A stretch of DNA of 63,983 bases from Pseudodesulfovibrio sp. (GTDB lineage Bacteria; Desulfobacterota; Desulfovibrionia; Desulfovibrionales; Desulfovibrionaceae): positions 1 to 63,983 of the forward strand of contig NZ_JAQUWN010000016.1 in NCBI RefSeq assembly GCF_028692895.1. Reading direction: 5' to 3'. Of this stretch, positions 14,538 to 23,004 are shown in pieces; position 1 is the stretch's first letter, and each line of letters starts with the position of its first letter. A program made the translations under genes and the position numbers. The notes beneath the pieces were generated by a model, which made no database searches, was not told where the DNA came from, and saw only the letters and a list, made by a program, of their open reading frames with translations.

Positions 14538-17498
14538 CTACCAGTCGATGGGCAGGCGGACCTTGCTCCCGGCCTTGTTGGTGAAGAAGACGTGGCCGTG
14601 CTCGCGGCCGTAGAGATAGAGGTCGCGGGTCACCGCCACGTCCTGGCGGCAGTATTCGGTGATGAGGTCGAGCCGCCCCTCCTTCCACCACTTGAGGGCC
14701 ATGAGGCCGTCGGCCGACTTGCCCGCGTCCAGGGTGGCCTGGGCCAGGTTGTCCAGCTTGATCCGGTAGCCCAGCCGGGCCTGGACTTCGCTGAGCAAAT
14801 CCAGGTTGGGCAGCGAGCGGAAATTGAAGGGGTGCAGGCCGCCGAGCACCGCGTAGTCGAACTTGACGTGGTTGAAGCCGATGACGAGATCAAAGGCCTT
14901 GAGGTGGGCCACCAGGTCGCCGATCCGCTCCTGCTCGTAGTCGAACATGGCCCCGCCCTCGGAGTCCCAGAGGCAGGCGATGGACACGCCCATGCGGTCG
15001 GCCCGGCCCCAGCCGCCCACCTCGTCGGCGGAGTAGCGGGTCTCGATGTCCAGGACGCCGTAGCGCTTCGGCGCGGGCCGCTTCGCGGGTTCGATGCCGG
15101 GCAGGTTGTTCACGTCGATCTCCTTGGGTTCGATGGTGGCGGGGTCGCCCGAGAGGATGCAGCGGAGCACGAACAGGGCGGCCTGCTTGTCGATGGGCCG
15201 GTTGCCCGAGCCGCACTTGGGCGAGTGGACGCAGGACGGGCAGCCCAGCTCGCACTCGCAGGTCTCGATGGTCCGCAGGGTGGTGGCCAGCAGCTCGTCC
15301 GCCTTCTGGAAGGCCTGGCGGGTCAGCCCGGCCCCGCCCGGCATCCCGTCGTAGATGAACACGGCCGGGCCCTCCACCTGGGGGTGCAGGGGCGTGGAGA
15401 TGCCGCCCAGGTCGTTGCGGTCGGTCATGACCAGGAGCGGAAGCATTCCGATGGCCGCGTGCTCCACGGCATGGATGCCGCCCATGAAGTGCAGGAACTC
15501 CTCCTCGCACCGCCGCCGGATGTCGTGGCCGATCTCGAACCACATCCCCTCGGTCTCGAAGACCAGGGGCGGCAGGTCCAGCGGCTCGATCCCGAGCAGC
15601 TTGCCGCCGCGCACGTTGCGCTTCTCGTAGCCCGTGATCCGCTCCGTGACCCGCAGGCGGCCGAAATAGACGCGCGCGCCGAAGCTCGCCTTCTGGCCCA
15701 GGACCTCCAGAATCTCGGTGTCCTTGCTCCCGCGCGGCCGGGTGTAGTAGCCCACGCGCCGCCGCTCGGCGTGCACGGCCCCGCCCTCCAGGTCCAGGTC
15801 GGTGACGACGTAGGTCCTGCCCCGGTGCAGGTAGACCGCGCCGGGATGGGTCTCGCGAAAGGCCCGGTGCTGGTCCACGGTGCCGATGACCGGGGCCCGG
15901 CCCGACCCGTCGCCGCTGTTGTCCTCGATGACCATGGACCGGCCCGCGCCGCGCAGGTCCACGTCGCGGTGCGGCCGCTTCCGGGACGAGACGATCTCGG
16001 CCGGGTGGCCCGGCAGGTCGCCCGCCACCTCGCAGAGCAGGCCGCGCGCCACCAGCTCCTCCACCCGCGCGCCCACCTCGGGCTCGCGCAGGAAGGTCTC
16101 GCCCCTGCGCAGGGTCAGTTCGGCCGCGGCGCAGATCAGGTGGCTGTCCATGACCACCGGGTTGTACGGGTTGAGCATGGCCGACTCGGCCGGGCGGGCG
16201 AAAAAGTCGTCCGGATTGCGCATGAAATACTGGTCCAGCGCGTCCTCCTGGGCCACCAGGGCCACCACGGAGTCGCGCAGGGAGCGCCCCACCCGGCCGC
16301 CGCGCTGGAGCGTGGCCATGACCGAGCCGGGGTAGCCGACCATGATGCAGACGTCGAGCCCGCCGATGTCGATGCCGAGCTCCAGGGCCGAGGTGGCGAT
16401 GACCGCCAGCAGGTCGCCGTCGGACATGCGCGACTCGATCTCGCGCCGCTCCTCGGGCAGGAACCCGGCCCGGTAGGCCGAGATTTTCCCCTTGAACTTG
16501 CCGCTCTTCTCCGCCGCCCACAGGGCGATGAGCTCGGTCAGCTTGCGCGACTGGCAGTAGACGATGGTCCGCAGGTCCCGCTTGAGGGCCGAGCGCAGGA
16601 GCTGGATGGCGGCCTGGGCGGGCGAGCCCTCGGGATTGACGAAGATCATGTGCCGCCCGCCGCGCGCCGCCCCGCTTGCGAGCACCGGATGCACCTCCAG
16701 GCCCGAGAGCATCTGGCACAGCTCCACCGGGTTGCCGATGGTGGCCGAGCAGAAGACGAAGGTCGGCCGCGCGCCGTAGTATTCGCACAGGCGCAGCAGC
16801 CGCCGGAAGACCATGGCCATGTGCGAGCCCATGACGCCCCGGTAGGTGTGGACCTCGTCCACCACCACATGGGTCAGGCCGGACAGGAACTCGGCCCAGG
16901 CCGCATGGTGCGGCAGCATGGAGAGGTGGACCATCTCCGGGTTCGAGAGGATGACGTTGGGCGGGCTGTTGCGGATCTTGGTCCGGAAATGGGGCGTGGT
17001 GTCGCCGTCATAGATGGCGGCCGTGGGCCGGTTCGGGCCGGGCAGCAGAGCGGCCAGCTCGCCAAAGGCCCGGAGCTGGTCCTGGGCCAGGGCCTTGAGC
17101 GGAAAGAGGTACAGGGCCTTGGACTCGGGATCGGCCAGACAGCGCTCCATGACCGGGAGGTTGTAGACCAGGGACTTGCCGCTGGCCGTGGGCGTGGCCA
17201 CCACGACGTGGTGACCGGCGCGGATATGGTTTACGGCCTCGGCCTGATGTGTATATAGATCCTCTATGCCCGACAGAGACAGCGCCCCGGCCAGGGGCGC
17301 GGGCCAGGGACGGCGGGGCGCGTCGAGACGCGCGCCCTCCCCTTCGATGAAGCGGTGATGGACCACCTGCGGTCCCAGGCGCTCGCTGTCCAGCAGGGCG
17401 GCCACGTATTCGCTGACGGGAATTTCCACTTCGGAATCGTAGTACGGGCCGGAGGGTGAATCAATATAATTGTCCCGGCCCTCCCCGAGGAGCAGCAT
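14538..17498 (-). CDS. MrfA-type DEXH helicase fused to an MrfB-like DEDD exonuclease domain
   Basis: The 986-residue protein begins with a superfamily 2 helicase closely patterned on Bacillus subtilis MrfA/YprA: YTHQAEAVNHIRAGHHVVV, Walker A TPTASGKSL, VVVDEVHTYRGVMGSH, SALELGIDIG and QRGGRVGRS. A cysteine cluster of the MZB type (CECELGCPSCVHSPKC) follows at about residue 760. From about residue 811 it carries an exonuclease-like domain with Asp817 and Glu819 (LDIET), Asp881 (NHVKFDYAVL), and Tyr949/Asp953 (EYCRQDV), the DEDD set. In B. subtilis helicase MrfA and nuclease MrfB are separate proteins acting together in mitomycin C crosslink repair; here both activities appear to be in one chain. 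The ATG lies 35 bases from the divergent HD-GYP gene; a GTG at 17429 is an alternative start. Confidence 0.85.
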   Translation of the reverse strand: MLLLGEGRDNYIDSPSGPYYDSEVEIPVSEYVAALLDSERLGPQVVHHRFIEGEGARLDAPRRPWPAPLAGALSLSGIEDLYTHQAEAVNHIRAGHHVVVATPTASGKSLVYNLPVMERCLADPESKALYLFPLKALAQDQLRAFGELAALLPGPNRPTAAIYDGDTTPHFRTKIRNSPPNVILSNPEMVHLSMLPHHAAWAEFLSGLTHVVVDEVHTYRGVMGSHMAMVFRRLLRLCEYYGARPTFVFCSATIGNPVELCQMLSGLEVHPVLASGAARGGRHMIFVNPEGSPAQAAIQLLRSALKRDLRTIVYCQSRKLTELIALWAAEKSGKFKGKISAYRAGFLPEERREIESRMSDGDLLAVIATSALELGIDIGGLDVCIMVGYPGSVMATLQRGGRVGRSLRDSVVALVAQEDALDQYFMRNPDDFFARPAESAMLNPYNPVVMDSHLICAAAELTLRRGETFLREPEVGARVEELVARGLLCEVAGDLPGHPAEIVSSRKRPHRDVDLRGAGRSMVIEDNSGDGSGRAPVIGTVDQHRAFRETHPGAVYLHRGRTYVVTDLDLEGGAVHAERRRVGYYTRPRGSKDTEILEVLGQKASFGARVYFGRLRVTERITGYEKRNVRGGKLLGIEPLDLPPLVFETEGMWFEIGHDIRRRCEEEFLHFMGGIHAVEHAAIGMLPLLVMTDRNDLGGISTPLHPQVEGPAVFIYDGMPGGAGLTRQAFQKADELLATTLRTIETCECELGCPSCVHSPKCGSGNRPIDKQAALFVLRCILSGDPATIEPKEIDVNNLPGIEPAKRPAPKRYGVLDIETRYSADEVGGWGRADRMGVSIACLWDSEGGAMFDYEQERIGDLVAHLKAFDLVIGFNHVKFDYAVLGGLHPFNFRSLPNLDLLSEVQARLGYRIKLDNLAQATLDAGKSADGLMALKWWKEGRLDLITEYCRQDVAVTRDLYLYGREHGHVFFTNKAGSKVRLPIDW

Positions 17499-17533
17499 GG
17501 GGCATGCTTACTGCGACGCATCCTGGAGCGAAC

Positions 17534-18949
17534 ATGCTTACCGACAAGACTCACGCGCGCATTCTGGTTGTAGACGACTCGAAATCCGTCCGGTTCGCCC
17601 TCGAATCCCAGCTCCGCGAGGAAGGGTTCGAGGTCACCGTCGCCTCCGACGGCGAGGAAGGACTCGCCAAGGCCCTGGACCACGACTTCGACCTGGTCAT
17701 CACCGACCTGGACATGCCCCGCATGGACGGGTTCGAGCTGTGCACCCGGCTCAAATCCGAATTCAAGACCTCCCACATCCCCATCATCATCCTCTCCGCC
17801 CGCGACTCCGACGGCAACATCGAGCGCGGGTTCCGCGTGGGCGCGGACGCCTATCTGGCCAAGGGCGACCGCATCGAGGACAAGGTGGACCGCATCAAGG
17901 ACATCCTGCGCACCAAGAATTTCCTCACCGGCAGCCGCATCCTGATCGCCGACGACTCGCTCTCCGTGCGCCTCTTCCTCCAGGCCGGGCTGGACCGGGA
18001 GGGCTTCGTCATCGAGGTGGTCGAAAACGGCCGCCAGGCCCTGGAAAAGCTGGACGAGTTCCAGCCGGACCTGATCCTGACCGACCTGATGATGCCCGAG
18101 GTGGACGGCAGCGAGCTGCTCCGCACCGTGACCCGCTCGCGCAAGCATTCCCGCATCCCCGTGGTCATCATGTCCACCGTGAGCGACCGGCCGCTCATGC
18201 GCCGCCTCATGCGCGAGGGCGCGGCCACCTTCTTGATCAAGCCCTTCACCATGAACCAACTGGTCATCACCATCGAGGAGCTCTTCTCCACCCGGTTCCG
18301 GCTGCTCATGGAGGAGCGGGAGCGGCTGCTCCTGGAGCACCGCCTGACCCTGGCCGCCATCGCCAGCCTGGTCCAGGCCCTGGAGGCGCGCGACTCCCTG
18401 ACGCGCGGCCACTCCGAACGCGTGGCCCGCATCGCCCAGGGCCTCGGCCAGGAGCTGGGGTTCAGCAAGGACGAGCTGGACCGCCTCCTGCTCATCGGCC
18501 AGTTGCACGACCTGGGCAAGATCGGCGTGCGCGACTCGGTGCTGCTCAAGGAAGGCCCCCTCAACCGCGACGAGTTCGAGCACGTCAAGGGCCACTCCAA
18601 CGTGGTGGCCGACATCCTGCGGCCCATCGAAAGTCTGCACGACATCCTGGAAGTCACCCTCTACCACCACGAGCGGTGGGACGGCACCGGCTACCCCGAG
18701 GGGCTCAAGGGCGAGGAAATCCCCTTCCTGGCCCGGCTCGTCTCCGTGGCCGACGTCTACGAGGCCGTGACCAGCGAGCGCCCGCACCGCGATTCCCTGC
18801 CGCGCGAGGTCGCCCTGGAGATCATCACCGAGGAGCGCGGCAAGCAGCTCTGCCCCACCTGTGTCGACGCCTTCCTGCGCTGGTACGAACGCACCGACGG
18901 CGAGTACGACCTGCCCGAGCAGTTTCGGCAGAGAAGAGGCAAATTCTAG
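17534..18949 (+). CDS. Double-receiver HD-GYP response regulator (cyclic-di-GMP phosphodiesterase-like)
   Basis: The 471-residue protein has two CheY-like receivers and an HD-GYP output. Receiver 1 (about residues 8-125) has phospho-acceptor Asp58 in DLVITDLDMP. Receiver 2 (about 135-250) has Asp184 in DLILTDLMMP and the conserved lysine in FLIKPF. The HD-GYP domain (about 280-471) keeps His293, His325-Asp326 (QLHDLGKIG), His378-His379 (YHHERWDGTGYP) and the GYP triplet at 386-388, so it should hydrolyse cyclic-di-GMP. GGAGCG precedes the ATG. It is divergent from the helicase and overlaps the last bases of the membrane protein gene on the other strand. No cognate kinase is adjacent. Confidence 0.92.
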   Translation: MLTDKTHARILVVDDSKSVRFALESQLREEGFEVTVASDGEEGLAKALDHDFDLVITDLDMPRMDGFELCTRLKSEFKTSHIPIIILSARDSDGNIERGFRVGADAYLAKGDRIEDKVDRIKDILRTKNFLTGSRILIADDSLSVRLFLQAGLDREGFVIEVVENGRQALEKLDEFQPDLILTDLMMPEVDGSELLRTVTRSRKHSRIPVVIMSTVSDRPLMRRLMREGAATFLIKPFTMNQLVITIEELFSTRFRLLMEERERLLLEHRLTLAAIASLVQALEARDSLTRGHSERVARIAQGLGQELGFSKDELDRLLLIGQLHDLGKIGVRDSVLLKEGPLNRDEFEHVKGHSNVVADILRPIESLHDILEVTLYHHERWDGTGYPEGLKGEEIPFLARLVSVADVYEAVTSERPHRDSLPREVALEIITEERGKQLCPTCVDAFLRWYERTDGEYDLPEQFRQRRGKF

Positions 18950-20904
18950 TAGGCCAGCCGCCCCAGGGACTTGAGGATCAACGTGCAGCCCATGGCGAAC
19001 ATGCCCGTGAGGCCCATGCCGCAGGAGAATCCAGCGAGCAGGACCGGGGCGTAGTGCCGCCACTGGGCGCCGTATTTTTTCAGGAAATAGAAGCGGCCCA
19101 GAAGCGCGCCGACCACTTCGAGGATCATGCCGTGCGGCGTGGACTGGCCCAGGCCGCGCACCACGCCGTAGACCAGCAGGACCGGCAGCCCCAGCACGTT
19201 CAGCACCGAGTACATGACCAGGCCCAGCCCCAGGCCCGAGAGGACCACCGGGGCCGAGAGGGCCTCGAAGAAGAGCGAGTTGCCCTCCAGGGTGGAGGTC
19301 TGCATGAGCAGGGAGTTCAGCGCCTGCAAATGCCACAGCTCCTGGGCGAAGGGGTACTCGGGCGACGGGATGGGCGCGAGCTGCCACAGAAACTGCGAGA
19401 AGAGCAGGGACGAGACCATGACGATGGGAAAGACCAGGACCTCGGCCTTGATGATGCCGCGCAGGCTCGTGCCGGTCAGTTCGATCTGCCGGAACTGGAC
19501 CGTGGCCTCGCCGTAGTTGTGGATGGGGATGGGCGCGTACCAGATTTCCAGGCCGTGGTAGCCGAAGAACTTGGCCCCGGCGATGAACGAGAACTCGCGC
19601 ACCATGGGCAGGGAGACGAACTGCCCCGCCACGCCCTCCATCCGCGCGGTGATGTAGGAGATGACCGGGGTGTAGATGAACCCGTAGAGCACGAAGAAAA
19701 TCCACGGGAACGACGGCACCAGCCAGACGCAGAAGAGGATGTAGGCGAGCGTCGAAAAGACGTAGATGCCGATGGAGACCCAGAAGTTGATGTCGCCCCG
19801 GCCCGCGGGCGGGTTGAACAGGGCCGAGAAGTCCGCGCCCTTGCCGTCCTTGCTGCGCAGGGACTTGACCACGTAGTAGACGCCCACCGCGCCGATGGCC
19901 AGCCCCAGCCCGATGCCGAAGCTCATGTAGAAATCGAAGTTGTTGGCGAAGACCGTCTCCACGGTGGCCATGCCCGGATGCCAGCGGTGCAGGATGCCGT
20001 GGGCGTAGAGGATCGGGTTGCCGGCGATGGTGATGATAAGCCCCACCAGCCCGCCCATGACCGCCCAGAACGGCAGGACCATGCCCACGAAGACCAGGCC
20101 GAGGTCGAACTGGATGCCGGTGGCCACGGCGGGCAGGACGTCCTCGGTGTGCTGGGTCAGCTCGATCCACGGGATCGGGATCAGCCGGATGGGCTCGGTG
20201 AAGAGCAGCCCCGAAAGCGCGGGCAGGAGCACGTAGAAGAAGCCGAAGGCCAGGCCGATGACCCCGCCGATGGAGAAGACGCGCCACTTCCACCCGGTTT
20301 TCCGGTCCTCGGTGGACTCGGCGAGCGCCATGGTGCCGAGCGCGCCCACGGGAGCCATGGGGAAGGGCAGCTTCTCCACGTCGGAGGTGATCCGGTAGAG
20401 CGAGTAGCCCAGGCCGAAATGGTCGATGCGCTGGACTAGCTGCGCGCCGATCAGCAGCAGGATCGGGACCAGCCAGTCCCTGTGCAGGAAGGTCCGCTCC
20501 AGGTAGGAGCCGGAGCCCAGCGCCGGGGCCACCCAGTGGGGGATGTACTCGGTCAGGCCGAGCATTCGCGCCGCGTCCGACTGGACGATGTACTGGTTCC
20601 AGAGCAATCCCTGGAACGGCGAGGCCAGGGCCGCGCCCGCCATGTAGTAGAGCAGGAAGATCTCCTGCTCCTTGAGCTGGGTGTAGGACCGCTTGGCTAT
20701 CTCGGCGAAGAGGATGATCGTGACCCAGCGCGCGGCCGGGCCCACGCCCTGGCCGATGACCAGTTGCAGATACATGGAGCCGGGCATCATCAGAAAGCCG
20801 ATGAAGATGGCCCCGACCACGGTCTTCCAGTCGAAGCCCTCCTCGAAGACCTCCGGCGGCTGCATCAGGTCTCTATATTCTTTCAGTTCCTTATCGTCGT
20901 ACAT
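18946..20904 (-). CDS. Large polytopic membrane protein, oligopeptide-transporter-like (last gene of ABC/M28 operon)
   Basis: The 652-residue protein is almost entirely hydrophobic with roughly 14 to 16 membrane helices. It has a short charged N-terminus (MYDDKELKEYRDLMQPPEVF) and several Trp/Pro-rich loops such as GLLWNQYIVQSDAARMLG. The repeated small-residue helices and overall size resemble OPT-superfamily peptide transporters, and proteins of this kind are sometimes annotated as peptide transporters, but I cannot assign a substrate. It is the distal gene of the five-gene unit running from 29499 down. A 93-base gap separates it from the previous gene, and its stop overlaps the HD-GYP stop on the other strand by a few bases. 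A direct partnership with the next polytopic protein is likely. Confidence 0.65.
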   Translation of the reverse strand: MYDDKELKEYRDLMQPPEVFEEGFDWKTVVGAIFIGFLMMPGSMYLQLVIGQGVGPAARWVTIILFAEIAKRSYTQLKEQEIFLLYYMAGAALASPFQGLLWNQYIVQSDAARMLGLTEYIPHWVAPALGSGSYLERTFLHRDWLVPILLLIGAQLVQRIDHFGLGYSLYRITSDVEKLPFPMAPVGALGTMALAESTEDRKTGWKWRVFSIGGVIGLAFGFFYVLLPALSGLLFTEPIRLIPIPWIELTQHTEDVLPAVATGIQFDLGLVFVGMVLPFWAVMGGLVGLIITIAGNPILYAHGILHRWHPGMATVETVFANNFDFYMSFGIGLGLAIGAVGVYYVVKSLRSKDGKGADFSALFNPPAGRGDINFWVSIGIYVFSTLAYILFCVWLVPSFPWIFFVLYGFIYTPVISYITARMEGVAGQFVSLPMVREFSFIAGAKFFGYHGLEIWYAPIPIHNYGEATVQFRQIELTGTSLRGIIKAEVLVFPIVMVSSLLFSQFLWQLAPIPSPEYPFAQELWHLQALNSLLMQTSTLEGNSLFFEALSAPVVLSGLGLGLVMYSVLNVLGLPVLLVYGVVRGLGQSTPHGMILEVVGALLGRFYFLKKYGAQWRHYAPVLLAGFSCGMGLTGMFAMGCTLILKSLGRLAY

Positions 20905-20997
20905 CCTGTCCGCCTCCCGCGTCCGGGGGTGAAGGGTGTTTCACATCGCTTCGTTCACATGCGGCCGACCGCGCCGGCCGCCCGTTCCCATCCCCTC

Positions 20998-23004
20998 CTA
21001 CAGGGGAAACACGTTGTAGCTCTGGTCGCTGAACAGGCCGATGACCGCGAACACGCCTCCCGCGAGGAAGTCGCCGAGGATCAGGCCGATGAACAGGAAC
21101 CGGACCTTGTTGAACAGCCGGGTGCCGCCGTAGTGGAGCACCAGGTGGTTGCACAGCCAGCCCAGGAAGAAGGGGAACCAGAGTATCTGCATGCCCGTGG
21201 AGTAGCAGGCCAGGTAGCCGAGCGGATGCAGCGGCCACCAGGGAAACTTGTAGTAGCAGAGGATAAGCAGCGCCATGACCACGGCCCCGGCCCCCGCGTA
21301 GGTGATGGTCCACTGGTTGGGGCCCACGGGCTGGTCGATGAGCCGCTGGGCCGACTCGTAGTTGGCCAGCACGGTCTGGGTGGCCCAGTCCAGGCCGAGC
21401 TCGCGCAGGCCGTACTTGTAGCCCAGGAAGAGCATGGTGGCGAAGGCTGCGGCCAGGGCCAGGACCAGGGAAAGGCCGATGGCCGCCAGGATCAGGCCGC
21501 GCCGGTTCGACTGCTGGCGGATGGCCGCGCCGTGGAACAGGGTCGGGGCCACGGCCTCGCGCACGTCGAGAAAGAGGACCTTCTGCATCACGGCGGTGGC
21601 GGCCATGCCCGCCGCGCCGAAAAAGCCGGTGCCGAAAAAGCCCATGAGCGCGTCGGACGGGGCGGCGGTGAGGGTGAAGTACGGCAGGCCGCCCTGGCAG
21701 ACCAGGCGGCTGGTGACGAGCATGGTCACCAGGAAGGCCACGGGCAGGAGCAGCGCGGCCAGGGTGGGCAGGCCGAAGAACCGGCACCAGGCGAAAAGCA
21801 GCGCCATGCCGAGGAGGAGCCCCCAGAGCGGCCAGGGCGTGGGCCGCCAGCCGCCGGGCACGCAGTCGAACCGCCCGTCGCCCGGCCGGGGCGGGGCCGC
21901 GCATTCGGGCTTGAGGAACCCGAACAGGGTCTGCCTCAGGTGGTGGCGGGCCAGCCAGATGAGGAAAAGAAAGAAGACGATGTAGGAGCCGATGGTCTGC
22001 GCGCCCTCGGGCCGGATCAGGTCCGGTCCCAGCGTGGTGCCCAGCGCGGCCTCGGGCAGTTGCCAGCCCATGACGTAGAGCAGGCCGAAGAGCAGGCCCG
22101 CGAGGATGTAGAAGCCCCACATGGAGAAGGAAATCTGGCGCGTGGTCAGGAAGGCGAAGCCGATGAAGGCGGGCACGACGTAGAGCTTGAGCTTGTGGAA
22201 GCCGGAGAAGAGCCCGAACTTGGGAAAGTAGTTCCCGGCCAGGACCAGGGTCGGAATCTGGGGCACGGACGGATAGTAGAAGTGCAGCCCGTTGAACAGG
22301 TGGATCAGCCCGGCCAGGAGCAGGCCGATGATCAGGTAGGAGTTGGACCACCAGGACAGGAACCGCTTCTGGTCCAGGGCCTCGCCCATGAGCATGGGCA
22401 CGCGCACCAGGGGGAAGAGGACCCGCTCGTTGACCACCCACTGGCGGCCGAAGAGGAGCGTCAGGCAGACCATGACGAAGTAGGAGCCGAGGATGAACAC
22501 GGCCCAGACCGAGAGCACGGGCAGCCACACCCCCCAGGGGATGCGGGAGAGGACTTCGAACACGCCCAGGTCGCGCCCGCCCTTTATGCCCTGGTAGAAC
22601 TGGTTCACGGCCTCGGCCGAGGACGGGAACCAGGACGCGGGCAACAACGGCTTCAGGACCTCGGTCCAGCGGTAGGCGTCGCCCGCGAACCGCTCGGGCG
22701 CGGTGATGTTGACGAAAAAGGTCTCGGTGAGGCCCGCGTAGCCGATGGTGGTGAAGATGACGCCGATGAGCCAGACCGTGAGCAGCTCGATGCCGGAGAG
22801 GAAGGGCGGCCGCCGGGTCAGGCGGGAGGCCAGCGCGTCGAGCACGAACATCCAGGCCACGATGAAGAACGGGGCCAGCGGGAAATGGCCGCCGCCCAGC
22901 GGCGTGTTGTGCCCGATGGTGTTGTTCCAGGGCGTGAACACGCACAGGAAAAGGCCGATCGCCAGGCCGATCACCAGGGCGCGCAGGCGGATGCGTCCGT
23001 TCAT
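20998..23004 (-). CDS. Polytopic membrane protein of DUF6785/DUF6784 type (fourth gene of ABC/M28 operon)
   Basis: The 668-residue protein has about 14 predicted membrane helices, including WLIGVIFTTIGYAGLTETFF and LLLGMALLFAWCRFFGLPTL, and a soluble loop around residues 370-400 (Cys- and Pro-rich). The family matches proteins of unknown function that I recall being labelled DUF6785/DUF6784, themselves OPT-like. Its ATG overlaps the stop of the 1654-residue permease (ATGA), with GGAGGAGA as ribosome binding site, so the two are translationally coupled. This strongly suggests a shared complex. Function is unknown; transport or envelope lipid/peptide handling are both possible. Confidence 0.65.
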   Translation of the reverse strand: MNGRIRLRALVIGLAIGLFLCVFTPWNNTIGHNTPLGGGHFPLAPFFIVAWMFVLDALASRLTRRPPFLSGIELLTVWLIGVIFTTIGYAGLTETFFVNITAPERFAGDAYRWTEVLKPLLPASWFPSSAEAVNQFYQGIKGGRDLGVFEVLSRIPWGVWLPVLSVWAVFILGSYFVMVCLTLLFGRQWVVNERVLFPLVRVPMLMGEALDQKRFLSWWSNSYLIIGLLLAGLIHLFNGLHFYYPSVPQIPTLVLAGNYFPKFGLFSGFHKLKLYVVPAFIGFAFLTTRQISFSMWGFYILAGLLFGLLYVMGWQLPEAALGTTLGPDLIRPEGAQTIGSYIVFFLFLIWLARHHLRQTLFGFLKPECAAPPRPGDGRFDCVPGGWRPTPWPLWGLLLGMALLFAWCRFFGLPTLAALLLPVAFLVTMLVTSRLVCQGGLPYFTLTAAPSDALMGFFGTGFFGAAGMAATAVMQKVLFLDVREAVAPTLFHGAAIRQQSNRRGLILAAIGLSLVLALAAAFATMLFLGYKYGLRELGLDWATQTVLANYESAQRLIDQPVGPNQWTITYAGAGAVVMALLILCYYKFPWWPLHPLGYLACYSTGMQILWFPFFLGWLCNHLVLHYGGTRLFNKVRFLFIGLILGDFLAGGVFAVIGLFSDQSYNVFPL

